64,000 nt of DNA, from the NCBI GenBank assembly GCA_028292625.1, contig JAQGLY010000056.1:1-64000 (forward strand). Direction: 5' to 3'. The notes beneath the pieces are model-generated. The model made no database searches and was not told the origin of the DNA. It saw only the letters and a list, made by a program, of their open reading frames with translations. Each line of letters begins with the position of its first letter. Positions within the stretch are counted from its first letter, which is position 1. Shown one piece after another: positions 38,838-49,296 of the stretch. The position numbers and the translations under genes are program-made. The DNA is from Herbaspirillum sp. (GTDB taxonomy: Bacteria; Pseudomonadota; Gammaproteobacteria; Burkholderiales; Burkholderiaceae_D).

Positions 38838-40277
38838 ATGTCTGCTCAGTGTCCCAATCTGGCCGGGGGCGCCCCGGCTGCCCCTGTAGTCCCCGCGGCG
38901 CCCGCCGCCCATGTCGCGCATGCACCAAGAAAGGGACTGCTGCCGCTGATCACGCTGGCAATCGGTTTTGTGATGGCGATGCTCGACGTCACGGTGGTCA
39001 ATGTGGGCTTGTCGTCTATCGAGCAGAGTTTATCGACGCCGCTGTCGATGCTGGTCTGGATCATCGACGGCTACACGCTGACGTTCGCCGCAATGCTGCT
39101 GGTCGGCGGTGCGCTGGCCGATCGTTTCGGCGCTAAAAATATCTATTTGCTGGGTTTGCTGCTGTTCGTCTCGGCGTCGCTGTTGTGCGGCGCGGCGGTC
39201 AACGGCCCGACGCTGGTTGCCGCACGCTTGTTGCAAGGCGTGGGCGCCGCGTTTTTCATGCCCAGTTCCTTAAGTCTGCTCACCCATATTTACGAAGACG
39301 ACCGCGTGCGTGCCCGCATGCTGGGAATCTGGTCGGCCACGGTCAGCTGCGCGGCGGTGATCGGTCCGCTGGTCGGCGGCGTGCTGATTCATGCCTTCGG
39401 CTGGCGCAGCGTGTTTTTGATCAATGTCCCGATCGGGCTGATCGGCCTGTTCATGGCGCGTAAAATGATTCCCGCCATGCCCAAACATCCGCGCGAACTG
39501 ACCATGTTGAGTCATGTGCTGGGCGTGATCATGCTCAGCGCATTGAGCTTCGCGTTGATCCAGGGACCGGCCTACGGCTGGACCTCGCCGCCGATCATCG
39601 GCGCGGCAGTGCTGGCCGCCGCCGCGGCGTGCATGCTGGTCCGCCGCGAACGACGCGGCGGCCCCGCGGCGCTGCTGCCGCGCGATCTGTTCGCCACGCC
39701 GCAATTCGCCGCCGCCAATGGCATCGGATTTCTGATCAATTTCGGCGTCTACGGACTATTGTTCTACATCAGTCTGTTTTTACAACAGGCGCGCGGCGAC
39801 GATGCATTACAGACCGGCCTTGAGCTGCTGCCGATGATGGTGATGATTTTCATCGGCAATCTATGGTCGGGCCGCCTCACCGCCCGTCGCGGTCCGCGTT
39901 TGCCGATGCTGGCCGGATTGAGCGGCGGGGCCTTGTTCGCGGCCCTGCTGACCGGACTCACGCCGCAAACGCCGTACTGGCTTTTTGCGCTGGGGATTGC
40001 GTTGGCCAACTTCGGCATCAGCGTCGCGATTCCGGCGATGACCACCGCGGTCATGCAGGTGGCCGGGCGCAAGCATGCCAACAGCGCCGCCGCCACGCTG
40101 AACGCCAATCGCCAGATCGGCGCATTGGTCGGCGTCGCGGTGATGGGTGTGATCCTGCATAGCGTTACCGAATGGGATCTACGCAATATGCTGGCGTTCG
40201 GATTCATCAGCGCGGTTTATCTGGGCGCTTTGTTTCTGGTTGCGCGCTATATCGACGTCGTCAGGTCCGCGCAATGA
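38838..40277 (+). CDS. DHA2-family MFS drug/compound exporter (EmrB/QacA type)
   Basis: The 479-residue protein has about 14 membrane segments and the DHA2 hallmarks: MAMLDVTVVNVGLSSIEQSL in helix 1, WIIDGYTLTFAAMLLVGGALADRFGAK with loop 2-3 signature, RLLQGVGAAFFMPSSLSLL, and the antiporter motif AAVIGPLVGGVLIHAFGWRSVFLINVPIG. The N-terminus is an Ala/Pro/Val-rich cytosolic extension (residues 8-28). No membrane-fusion partner is next to it, so it may work alone like QacA. It follows the HDAC-family gene by 36 bp and may be cotranscribed. Confidence 0.9.
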   Translation: MSAQCPNLAGGAPAAPVVPAAPAAHVAHAPRKGLLPLITLAIGFVMAMLDVTVVNVGLSSIEQSLSTPLSMLVWIIDGYTLTFAAMLLVGGALADRFGAKNIYLLGLLLFVSASLLCGAAVNGPTLVAARLLQGVGAAFFMPSSLSLLTHIYEDDRVRARMLGIWSATVSCAAVIGPLVGGVLIHAFGWRSVFLINVPIGLIGLFMARKMIPAMPKHPRELTMLSHVLGVIMLSALSFALIQGPAYGWTSPPIIGAAVLAAAAACMLVRRERRGGPAALLPRDLFATPQFAAANGIGFLINFGVYGLLFYISLFLQQARGDDALQTGLELLPMMVMIFIGNLWSGRLTARRGPRLPMLAGLSGGALFAALLTGLTPQTPYWLFALGIALANFGISVAIPAMTTAVMQVAGRKHANSAAATLNANRQIGALVGVAVMGVILHSVTEWDLRNMLAFGFISAVYLGALFLVARYIDVVRSAQ

Positions 40278-40339
40278 GCGGCGCCCGCATTCCGACGGCA
40301 TCGACCCGCTAAAACGCAATAAAAGCGGAAAAATGCGAC

Positions 40340-40363
40340 AGACGGCCCCGCCGTCTTCTTTTT
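40340..40363 (+). terminator. Intrinsic terminator after the DHA2 exporter
   Basis: Arms AGACGG (40340-40345) and CCGTCT (40351-40356) enclose CCCCG and are followed by TCTTTTT. It lies 62 bp after the exporter stop and before ylqF. Confidence 0.85.
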
Positions 40364-40423
40364 GCCGGCGAATCGGCCGCAGGCGCGTAAAATAGCGCCT
40401 TAACCGCAGAAAAGAAAATTCGC

Positions 40424-41383
40424 ATGTCCATACAATGGTTTCCGGGTCATATGAACGCCGCCCGCAAGAAAGCGGCGGAAGCAATGGAAAAGGTCGACCT
40501 CGTCATCGAGGTGCTCGACGGCCGGCTGCCGCAGGCAAGTTGCAATCCGATGATCGAGCAGTTGCGCGTGTTCCGTCAGCGGCCCTGTCTCAAAATCCTG
40601 AATAAAAGCGATCTGGCCGATCCGGCCGCCACGGCGGCATGGATCGCTTACTACAATGCGCAAAAGAACGTCAACGCCGTTGCGCTGAGCTGCAAGAAGC
40701 CTTCCGACGTCGCCAAGATACCCAAGCTGTGCCTGGCGCTGGCGCCGCATCGCGGCACCGCGCTGAAGCCTCTGCGCATGATGATCATGGGGATTCCGAA
40801 CGTCGGCAAATCGACGCTGATGAACGCCCTGCTGAAAAAGCGCGTGGCCGCCGTCGGCGACGAGCCGGCCGTCACCAAGGTTCAGCAGCGCCTGTATTTG
40901 AACAACAATATGGTGCTGATCGACACCCCTGGCATGTTGTGGCCGAAGATCGCATTGCCGAGCGATGGCCTGATGCTGGCCGCCAGCCACGCGATCGGCA
41001 CCAATGCGCTGATCGAGGAGGAAGTGGCCGTTTATCTGGGCGGGCAATTGCTGCTGCGTTATCCTGAACTGTTGAAAGCGCGCTATGGCCTGGATCCGGG
41101 CGCCGAAGGCTTCGACGGCGTGGCGGTGGTCGAAGGTGTGGCGAAACGGCGCGGTTTCGTGCTGCGCGGCGGCATGGTCGATCTGGAAAAAGCGGCGCAT
41201 ACCCTACTGCAGGATTACCGCACCGGCGCCCTGGGCCGCATCAGCCTGGAAACTCCCCACAGCCGGGCTGCGCTGATTGCCGACTACGAAGCATCGCGGA
41301 CGCAGGAACAGCAGGATCGCGAGGAACAGGCGGAACAGGCCGATCAGGCGGATCGGGATTATCTGGATCGCCGCGACGACTGA
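40424..41383 (+). CDS. ylqF: Ribosome biogenesis GTPase YlqF (RbgA)
   Basis: The 319-residue protein is a circularly permuted GTPase: the G4 motif NKSDLAD comes first (near residue 60), followed by G1 GIPNVGKSTLMN (near 125) and G3 DTPGMLWP (near 167). It starts MSIQWFPGHMNAARK, the YlqF/RbgA signature. The family helps late assembly of the 50S ribosomal subunit. The C-terminal tail is rich in Glu, Gln and Asp (QEQQDREEQAEQADQ). It has its own transcription unit after the exporter terminator. Confidence 0.94.
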   Translation: MSIQWFPGHMNAARKKAAEAMEKVDLVIEVLDGRLPQASCNPMIEQLRVFRQRPCLKILNKSDLADPAATAAWIAYYNAQKNVNAVALSCKKPSDVAKIPKLCLALAPHRGTALKPLRMMIMGIPNVGKSTLMNALLKKRVAAVGDEPAVTKVQQRLYLNNNMVLIDTPGMLWPKIALPSDGLMLAASHAIGTNALIEEEVAVYLGGQLLLRYPELLKARYGLDPGAEGFDGVAVVEGVAKRRGFVLRGGMVDLEKAAHTLLQDYRTGALGRISLETPHSRAALIADYEASRTQEQQDREEQAEQADQADRDYLDRRDD

Positions 41384-41462
41384 CGCTTATTCGGGCACTT
41401 GTATGCGCTTGCCCGGTCATAAAGTATTCTGAGTTTTCGAAGCTTTTTCCGAGCAGGTAAAT

Positions 41463-42938
41463 ATGCCCAAACTTTTATCACTCCGCAGGCTTTCCAAACT
41501 GCCGCCGGCAATGCTGCCCCGCTACAATCCGGATGTGCTGGTTCCCGGCATCATTCATATAGGCTGCGGCGTTTTCCACCGCGCCCATCAAGCGCTCTAC
41601 ACCGAACTGGCGCTGGCCGCCGCGCCCGGCGACTGGGGCATTATCGGCGCCAATCTGCATCATCGGCAGGCGCGCGATCTGCTGCTGGCGCAAAACGGAC
41701 TGTATACGGTGCTGGAACAAGGACCGCAGGCCAGCACCGCGACATTGATCGCCTGCCTGCACGACTTGGTGTTTGCGCCGGAGGATGCAACCCGCCTGCC
41801 GTATCTGATGGCGCAGCCGCCGATCAAACTGGTATCGCTGACGGTCGGAGAAAACGGCTATTGCCGGCATCCGTTGACCGGCGAACTCGATCTCGCGCAT
41901 CAGGACATCGTGCACGATCTGGAGCATCCGATGGTGCCGGTCAGCATCGTCGGCACCCTGGTCGCGGGACTGCGTGCGCGGCGGCTGGTTCACGGAGAGC
42001 CGATCACGATCCTGTGCTGCGACGATTTGCCGCGCAACGGCGTCATACTGAAGAATCTGGTCATTGCCTTTGCCGAACGCAGCGATCACGACACCGCGCA
42101 CTGGATCGCGCGCAATGTGGCGTTTCCATCCAGCGTGGCCGAGCGTCTGGCCTATCCGGCGGACGCGGCGGCGCTGGCGGAGGTGCGCACACTGATCGGC
42201 ATGGAGGATGCGGCGGCGGTGTCGGCCGAGCCGTTCAAGCGATGGGTGATAGAAGACAATTTCGCCGCTGGGCGGCCGCAGTGGGAAGCCGGGGGCGCCG
42301 AATTGGTTGCCGATACCGTGCCTTACGAACAAATGAAACTGCGCTTGTTCGACGCCGCCTGTTCGATGCTGGGATACCTGGGCCATGGGGCCGGCGACGA
42401 GCATATCGGCCAGACCATGGCCGATCCCGCCAGCGCGACGCTGCTCCGGCGCTTTCTCGATGAGGAAGCGGCGCCGGCATTGCCGCAGCCGGCCGTCTAC
42501 GACCTTACGGCGTACAAGGCGCAGGTGCTGGCGCGTTTGACCAATCCGCATCTGGCATATCGCTGCGATCGGATCGTCGCGGACGGTTCGCAAAAATTGC
42601 CGCAGCGTCTGCTCGATACCGTACGCAACAATCTGGAGAAAGGCCGTTCGGTGCAGTTCGCGGCGCTGGCGGTCGCGGCGTGGATGCATTATGCCGGCGG
42701 CGTCGATAAAAACGGAGCGGTCACCGATGTAAAGGATGCGATGGCCGACAGCTTGCGCACGACGGCGCAAGAAGATGCAACGCACGTCGTCGATAGGCTG
42801 CTGCGGATAGAGCGCATATTCGGCGACGATTTGCCGCGCAATGCGGTGTTCCGTACCGCGTTGATCCGCGCGCTGGAAACCTTGCGGCGGGATGGCAGCC
42901 GCCGTACCGTCGCTGAATGGACGCAGACCGCGATCTGA
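41463..42938 (+). CDS. Mannitol/fructuronate dehydrogenase-family protein with altered active site
   Basis: The 491-residue protein has the long-chain polyol dehydrogenase layout: N-terminal Rossmann domain with IIHIGCGVFHRAHQALYT, and a helical C-terminal domain. In the characterised Pseudomonas mannitol 2-dehydrogenase the active site uses Asn191, Lys295, Asn300 and His303. Aligned by motif and identical spacing, this protein has Asp188 (in CCDDLPRNG), Lys292, Asp297 and Cys300 (in KLRLFDAACS). Only the lysine is kept. It may have a different substrate or no dehydrogenase activity. No sugar transporter or kinase is adjacent. It follows ylqF by 79 bp. Confidence 0.82.
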   Translation: MPKLLSLRRLSKLPPAMLPRYNPDVLVPGIIHIGCGVFHRAHQALYTELALAAAPGDWGIIGANLHHRQARDLLLAQNGLYTVLEQGPQASTATLIACLHDLVFAPEDATRLPYLMAQPPIKLVSLTVGENGYCRHPLTGELDLAHQDIVHDLEHPMVPVSIVGTLVAGLRARRLVHGEPITILCCDDLPRNGVILKNLVIAFAERSDHDTAHWIARNVAFPSSVAERLAYPADAAALAEVRTLIGMEDAAAVSAEPFKRWVIEDNFAAGRPQWEAGGAELVADTVPYEQMKLRLFDAACSMLGYLGHGAGDEHIGQTMADPASATLLRRFLDEEAAPALPQPAVYDLTAYKAQVLARLTNPHLAYRCDRIVADGSQKLPQRLLDTVRNNLEKGRSVQFAALAVAAWMHYAGGVDKNGAVTDVKDAMADSLRTTAQEDATHVVDRLLRIERIFGDDLPRNAVFRTALIRALETLRRDGSRRTVAEWTQTAI

Positions 42939-42984
42939 ACTTACCGAAGCCGGCATAAAAAACAGGCGGGATTTTTTCTTGCCG

Positions 42985-43785
42985 CTACCAGGAAACGATC
43001 ACCGAATTCTTATATTTGTCGGCAACGAATTTTTTGATTTCGGGACTGTGATAAGCCTTGAGCAGCTTGGCGACCCACGGTTGATCCTTGTCCTTGCCGC
43101 GCACCGCGATCACATTCACGTAAGGCCCTTTTGCCGCTTCCATCGCAATCGCATCCTTGATCGGACTCAGCCCGGCCGACTCGGCGTAGTTGCCGTTGAT
43201 CGCCGCGGCGTCCAGATCGTCGAGCGAGCGCGGCAGCTGCGCAGCGTCGATTTCGACAATCCTGATTTTCTTCGGATTATCGACGATGTCCAGCGGTGTG
43301 GCGCTCAGTCCGGCATCGGCTTTCAACTTGAACAAACCTTGCGCCTGCAACAGTAGCAGCCCGCGGCCGCCATTGGTGGGATCGTTGGGCACGCCGACGC
43401 GCGCGCCGGTTTTCAGGTCTTTCAGCGCCTTGATTTTTTTCGAATACACGCCCATCGGAAAGGTGACGGTCGTGCCGACGCTGACGAATTTGTAACCGCG
43501 ATCCCTGATCTGCGCATCCAGATACGGCTGGTGCTGATAGCTGTTGGCATCCAGATCGCCGGCCGCCAGCGCGGCATTCGGCTGAACGTAATCGCTGAAT
43601 TCCACGATCTGCAAATTCAGGCCGTCCTTGGCGGCGATCTTCTTGACCTGCTCCAGGATCTCCGCATGCGGACCGCCGGTGGCGCCGATCTTGATGGTTT
43701 TATCCTGCGCCAGCGCGGGAGCGGAGATCAGAGCGGCGGCCATGCCGAGGCCGGCGGCGATTTGCAATAATGGGCGACGATTCAT
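42985..43785 (-). CDS. metQ: MetQ/NlpA-family methionine-binding protein
   Basis: The 266-residue substrate-binding protein has a signal peptide (LLQIAAGLGMAAALISAPALAQ) without a lipobox cysteine, and the family stretches IKIGATGGPHAEILEQVK and FSDYVQPNAALAAGDLDANSYQHQPYLD. It is expected to capture D- or L-methionine in the periplasm for MetNI. A ribosome binding site AGAGGAAA precedes the ATG. It is last in metNIQ, 66 bp after metI. Confidence 0.9.
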   Translation of the reverse strand: MNRRPLLQIAAGLGMAAALISAPALAQDKTIKIGATGGPHAEILEQVKKIAAKDGLNLQIVEFSDYVQPNAALAAGDLDANSYQHQPYLDAQIRDRGYKFVSVGTTVTFPMGVYSKKIKALKDLKTGARVGVPNDPTNGGRGLLLLQAQGLFKLKADAGLSATPLDIVDNPKKIRIVEIDAAQLPRSLDDLDAAAINGNYAESAGLSPIKDAIAMEAAKGPYVNVIAVRGKDKDQPWVAKLLKAYHSPEIKKFVADKYKNSVIVSW

Positions 43786-43851
43786 TTCTTTTCCTCTTTA
43801 TTGTTTGCCGTGGTAACGGCCGGGGTTAAACCCTCGCTGAAACGGATGATT

Positions 43852-44505
43852 TCAACGATGGCTCAGGCGGCGCACCAGTGCGTCGCCCAGAGTTTGGACC
43901 AATTGCACAAAAACGATCAGGATCAGCACCACCATCAACATCACTTCGGGCAGGAAGCGCTGGTACCCGTAACGGATGCCCAGATCGCCCAGCCCGCCGC
44001 CGCCAATGGCCCCCGCCATCGCCGAATAGCCGACCAGGCTGACGAAGGTGATGGTCAGTCCGGCGACGATGCCGGCGAAGGCTTCCGGCACCAATACCTT
44101 GTAGACGATTTGCCAGGTGGTCGCGCCCATCGCCTGCGCCGCTTCGACCAGCCCGCGATCGACTTCGCGCAATGCGGTTTCCACCAGCCGCGCGACGAAC
44201 GGCGCGGCGGCAATCGTCAGCGGCACGATGGCCGCCGCGGTGCCGATCGACGACCCGACAAAAAAACGCGTCAGCGGAATCACCGCCACCAGCAGAATGA
44301 TGAAAGGCGTCGAACGCACGGCGTTGACCACGATGCCGACGATGCGATTGCTCAGCGGATGCGGCTTGACCCCGCCGTCGTCGGTCAGATACAGGAAAAT
44401 ACCCATCGGCACCCCAAGCGCCGCGCCCAGCACGCCGGAGATGCCGACCATCATCAGGGTTTCGCCGAACGACGATAAAAACAGGTTCAACATTTCAGAT
44501 GACAT
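43852..44505 (-). CDS. metI: Methionine ABC transporter permease
   Basis: The 217-residue permease has five or so membrane helices and the ABC coupling EAA-type loop [28 protein letters not shown]. Its length and N-terminal [11 protein letters not shown] match MetI. The start at 44505 has GAGGAG eight bases upstream and overlaps metN by 11 bp, indicating coupled translation. It forms the membrane channel of the MetNIQ importer. Confidence 0.93.
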   Translation of the reverse strand: MSSEMLNLFLSSFGETLMMVGISGVLGAALGVPMGIFLYLTDDGGVKPHPLSNRIVGIVVNAVRSTPFIILLVAVIPLTRFFVGSSIGTAAAIVPLTIAAAPFVARLVETALREVDRGLVEAAQAMGATTWQIVYKVLVPEAFAGIVAGLTITFVSLVGYSAMAGAIGGGGLGDLGIRYGYQRFLPEVMLMVVLILIVFVQLVQTLGDALVRRLSHR

Positions 44506-45544
44506 GGTTCAACTCCTCGACCACGACATTCTGTTCCCGCAAATACGCCATCGCGGCAGCGATGCCGGACGCGCTGCCGTTGGCCAGGATCGCCAGCGAA
44601 CCGAACGCCTGTCCCTGGATTTCCTCGATCTGGCCGTGCAGGATACTGAAATCCAGATTGAACTTGCGCACCACTTCCGACAGCAGCGGCTGATCCACCC
44701 CGGCGCCGGTAAACGCCAACCGGAAAAGATGATCCGTCCCGGCGCCGGCTTCGCTTTTGGCCAGCCGTTCGCGCAGGCGTTTGAGCACGCCTTTGGGCAA
44801 GTCCTGTGAGATCACGTCGCCGATCAGTGCGCGCGTGACCGCGTGTTTCGGCAAGCGGAAGATGTCGATGACTTCGCCGTGCTCGATGATTTCGCCGGCG
44901 TCCATCACGGCCACGCGGTCGCAGATTTCTTTGACGACTTCCATTTGATGCGTGATCAGGACAATGGTCAGGCCGAGTTCGCGATTGATTTTCCGCAGCA
45001 GTTCCAGAATCGAACGTGTGGTTTCCGGATCCAGCGCGGAAGTCGCCTCGTCCGACAACAGCACCTTGGGATTGTTGGCCAGCGCGCGGGCGATGCCGAC
45101 ACGCTGTTTCTGGCCGCCGGAAATTTGCGCGGGATAGCGATGGCGTTGCGCATGCAGGCCGACCAGATCGAGCAGGGCGGCGACGCGCGCGGCGATGTCG
45201 GCTTTGGGCAATCCGGCCAGTTCCAGCGGCAGCGCGATATTGCCGGCCACGGTGCGCGAGGAGAGCAGATTGAAGTGCTGGAAAATCATGCCGATTTCAC
45301 GCCGCGCATCGCGCAGCGCGGCGGACGACAGCGTGGTCAGATCCTTGCCGTCGACCGCGATGCGGCCCGCGCCGGGACGGTTGAGCAGATTGATGGCGCG
45401 CACCAGCGTGCTTTTGCCGGCGCCGCTGCGCCCGATAATGCCGAAGATTTCGCCTTTGCGAATGGAAAGGTTGACGTCGCGCACGGCCTCGATCGTTCCA
45501 TGCACGCCGTGAAAGCGCTGCGATACTCCCTGGATTTCTATCAT
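44495..45544 (-). CDS. metN: Methionine ABC transporter ATP-binding protein
   Basis: The 349-residue ATPase has Walker [11 protein letters not shown], the signature [16 protein letters not shown], Walker [12 protein letters not shown] and the switch histidine in VLITHQM. A C-terminal NIL domain (about residues 265-345) provides methionine feedback inhibition in E. coli MetN. The start codon has no Shine-Dalgarno sequence; instead a stem-loop ends 12 bp upstream. It heads metNIQ. Confidence 0.94.
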   Translation of the reverse strand: MIEIQGVSQRFHGVHGTIEAVRDVNLSIRKGEIFGIIGRSGAGKSTLVRAINLLNRPGAGRIAVDGKDLTTLSSAALRDARREIGMIFQHFNLLSSRTVAGNIALPLELAGLPKADIAARVAALLDLVGLHAQRHRYPAQISGGQKQRVGIARALANNPKVLLSDEATSALDPETTRSILELLRKINRELGLTIVLITHQMEVVKEICDRVAVMDAGEIIEHGEVIDIFRLPKHAVTRALIGDVISQDLPKGVLKRLRERLAKSEAGAGTDHLFRLAFTGAGVDQPLLSEVVRKFNLDFSILHGQIEEIQGQAFGSLAILANGSASGIAAAMAYLREQNVVVEELNHVI

Positions 45545-45556
45545 GGATAAATGAAA

Positions 45557-45609
45557 AGGCAGCCTCGAATCGGTCGCAATCGAAAGTCGACTGGGCGCAG
45601 GGGCTGCCT
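45557..45609 (-). promoter_or_regulatory. Leader stem-loop before metN
   Basis: AGGCAGCC (minus strand, from 45609) pairs with GGCTGCCT (ending 45557) around a 37-base, partly self-complementary interior. TTTTCATTT follows, then the metN ATG. The T-run suggests an attenuator-like terminator, and the position suggests control of start-codon access. I could not match it to a known SAM riboswitch class. Confidence 0.45.
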
Positions 45610-45750
45610 GAATTTTTATTAAAGGACGATTTTAGGGTGGTTTCGTTATGAGAGGAACTTCAATTTTAAAATTTCTATATGCAAAAAATGAATATAGAAG
45701 GCGTGTCGCCGAAACAGTGACAAAGTGGTGGCAAACAGCGAATCGACATA

Positions 45751-45779
45751 AAAAAACCTCGCATCGCTGCGAGGTTTTT
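45751..45779 (-). terminator. Intrinsic terminator of groESL
   Basis: Eleven-base arms (45753-45763 and 45768-45778) around a TCGC-type loop, with A residues on the left, give on the minus strand a stem followed by a T-run. It lies 44 bp after the groL stop codon. Confidence 0.9.
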
Positions 45780-45822
45780 GTCATGCAGTGGCTTCACTTC
45801 GAAGCCGGGCCGGGATCGGCAA

Positions 45823-47481
<1,659 letters not shown>

Positions 47482-47560
47482 TTATTCTCCTGAATACAAT
47501 TTAAATAAAGCAGAACCGGCCCGCTGCCGCGCTGAGGGCGGGCGGGCCGGTCCGGAGTAA

Positions 47561-47851
47561 TTACTTCTCGACGACGGCGAACAAATCTTCTTCGCGCATA
47601 ACCAGCAGTTCATCGCCATCGACCTTGACCGATTGGCCGGCGTATTTGCCGAACAGAACCAGGTCGCCGACTTTGACAGCCAGCGGGCGAACGTTGCCGT
47701 TTTCCAGGATTTTGCCATTGCCGACGGCTAGAACCTTACCTTGGTCCGGCTTTTCAGCAGCGGCGTCCGGCAGCACGATACCCGATGCGGTTTTTGTTTC
47801 CTGATCGAGACGTTTAACGATAACGCGGTCGTGTAATGGACGAAGACCCAT
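47561..47851 (-). CDS. groS: Co-chaperonin GroES
   Basis: The 96-residue protein starts [29 protein letters not shown], the GroES signature with the mobile loop ([10 protein letters not shown]) that contacts GroEL. AAAGGAG precedes the ATG. It heads groESL, and an approximately 200-base leader links it to the CIRCE-controlled promoter. Confidence 0.97.
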   Translation of the reverse strand: MGLRPLHDRVIVKRLDQETKTASGIVLPDAAAEKPDQGKVLAVGNGKILENGNVRPLAVKVGDLVLFGKYAGQSVKVDGDELLVMREEDLFAVVEK

Positions 47852-48033
47852 AAAAAACTCCTTTAATTCAATAGGTTATGAATAATTAAGTGCAAAGGTG
47901 AAACAAGGTATCCGCGACGGCGGCCATAGAAGTCGCATTGAGCCGGCTAATATGCCGACGGAATAAGACCGCTTGATGACGCAATGCCGAATAATCTAAG
48001 CAGGACAGGACTCGCAAGCGGTTGGACGGCTTG

Positions 48034-48060
48034 TTAGCACTCTGTCGTAGCGAGTGCTAA
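48034..48060. promoter_or_regulatory. CIRCE operator (HrcA site) of groESL
   Basis: TTAGCACTC, a 9-bp spacer and GAGTGCTAA form the perfect consensus CIRCE inverted repeat, bound by the HrcA repressor. It directly follows the promoter's -10 box on the minus strand, so HrcA binding would block groESL transcription. hrcA itself is not in the window. Confidence 0.97.
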
Positions 48061-48089
48061 GTATAGGGGCGAGGTGTTGATTTTTCAAG
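48060..48089 (-). promoter_or_regulatory. Overlapping sigma-70 and sigma-32 promoters of groESL
   Basis: On the minus strand TTGAAA (48088-48083), a 17-bp spacer and TATACT (48065-48060) form a sigma-70 promoter. The same DNA reads CTTGAAA, 13 bp, CCCCTATA (48069-48062), close to the heat-shock sigma-32 consensus (CTTGAAA and CCCCATnT). Both lie just before the CIRCE element. Confidence 0.8.
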
Positions 48090-48281
48090 GGGTTGTTGAA
48101 GAACATTAAAGTCTGTCAGGCGAGAATAAAGTCTGTTGTCGGAATATTGTCGGAATTCATTTATCTCTGAACTCTGGACTTCTACGGATGGAGCAAGGGC
48201 GTGTGTTGGTTGGCTAACTGGCTTCGTCGTATGTTTCCTGGATGCTGGCCAAGAACGCGCAGAGCGTCGATATGATGCTGC
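48090..48281. other. Gap between groESL promoter and hydrolase gene, short tandem repeats
   Basis: No gene is visible. TAAAGTCTGT occurs at 48107-48116 and 48127-48136 (20-bp period), and TTGTCGGAAT at 48136-48145 and 48147-48156. The repeats are too few and short to assign. Confidence 0.5.
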
Positions 48282-49193
48282 TTAACGAAGGAAGTCGGCG
48301 ATAGCAGAGACCGTCGCCTTGGGTTGCTCTTCCATCAGCCAGTGACCGGAGTGGGGGATCACGACACCGGTGACATTTGTTGCGGCGGCGTGGGCCACGG
48401 TCGCCATCGTCGGTCCGAATGATTTTTCGCCACCAATGGCAAGGACCGGCATCGGTAACGGCCCCTTTGCGAGAAACGCCTTGTTGTCGATCGCATCCTG
48501 ATCAAAGGCATGGAATTGCTCGAAGCCAGAGTGCATCGCGCCAGGCAAAGCATAGAGTGCGGCGTAGTGGCGACGCGAAGCTTCGTCGAAGTGCTTGGAG
48601 TCGGCGGAGAATTCATTCCAGAAACGATCGAGGTAAATGCGCTCACGTCCTTTGACCAGTCGCTCCATGTCCGGACCGCCAAAGCGGAAGTGCCAGAGCA
48701 GCGGGCTTTTCAGGATTTCATCCCACGGACCGATACCTGGAAGCGGCGCATCCATCAAAACGAGCTTGGTCACTCGCCCGGGATTGTCGGCCGCGAAGGC
48801 GTAAGCAACCATGTTGCCGATGTCATGGGCGACAACCTCGACCTTGCCGATCTGAAGTGCGTCTAGCACACCAGAGACGTCGCGTCCTTCGTTCTTCTTG
48901 TCATAGCCCCCTGCGGGGTGATCCGAGAGCCCCATTCCGCGCAGATCCGGCACGATCACTGTGTGATCGCTGGCCAGTTTGGCGGCGAGCGGCTCCCACA
49001 TGTCTCCAGTCTCGCCGTAGCCGTGCAGCAACACGACCGCCGGTCCGTGGCCGCCGACTCTGACGTAAATCTTCGCACCGTTGGTGGCGATCGTCTGTGT
49101 CTTGAAACCCTCGGGAAATGCGTGGACCGCCGCTGCGGCGGATACGGATATGAGCGAAGCGCTCAAGGCCAATAAGGCAGATAAGTTTCGCAT
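48282..49193 (-). CDS. Exported alpha/beta hydrolase, epoxide hydrolase/dehalogenase-like
   Basis: The 303-residue protein has a signal peptide (LSALLALSASLISVSAAAAVHA) and an alpha/beta-hydrolase domain. The oxyanion region is LLHGYGETGDMW, and the nucleophile elbow reads VVAHDIGNM, so the nucleophile is Asp, as in epoxide hydrolases and haloalkane or fluoroacetate dehalogenases, not Ser as in esterases. The catalytic His is in IPHSGHWLMEEQP. GGGAGTGA precedes the ATG. The enzyme would act in the periplasm, which is less usual for this class. Its substrate is unknown. Confidence 0.88.
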   Translation of the reverse strand: MRNLSALLALSASLISVSAAAAVHAFPEGFKTQTIATNGAKIYVRVGGHGPAVVLLHGYGETGDMWEPLAAKLASDHTVIVPDLRGMGLSDHPAGGYDKKNEGRDVSGVLDALQIGKVEVVAHDIGNMVAYAFAADNPGRVTKLVLMDAPLPGIGPWDEILKSPLLWHFRFGGPDMERLVKGRERIYLDRFWNEFSADSKHFDEASRRHYAALYALPGAMHSGFEQFHAFDQDAIDNKAFLAKGPLPMPVLAIGGEKSFGPTMATVAHAAATNVTGVVIPHSGHWLMEEQPKATVSAIADFLR

Positions 49194-49296
49194 GTCATCA
49201 CTCCCACTGGTTTATCGGACTGGCTGAACCTGGCGGCTTATGACTAACGTCAGGAGCCGCCCATATCTGAAAAGATTCGCTGGGATACCCGACGGC

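Noticed and set aside
41478..42956. 492-codon minus-strand frame opposite the polyol dehydrogenase-like gene
   Set aside because: The plus strand holds clear dehydrogenase motifs; the antisense frame is Arg/Gln-rich and unrelated to any family.
45545..45640. Known SAM riboswitch before metN
   Set aside because: The leader lacks the conserved core sequences of the SAM classes I know, although a stem-loop is present, so I report structure only.
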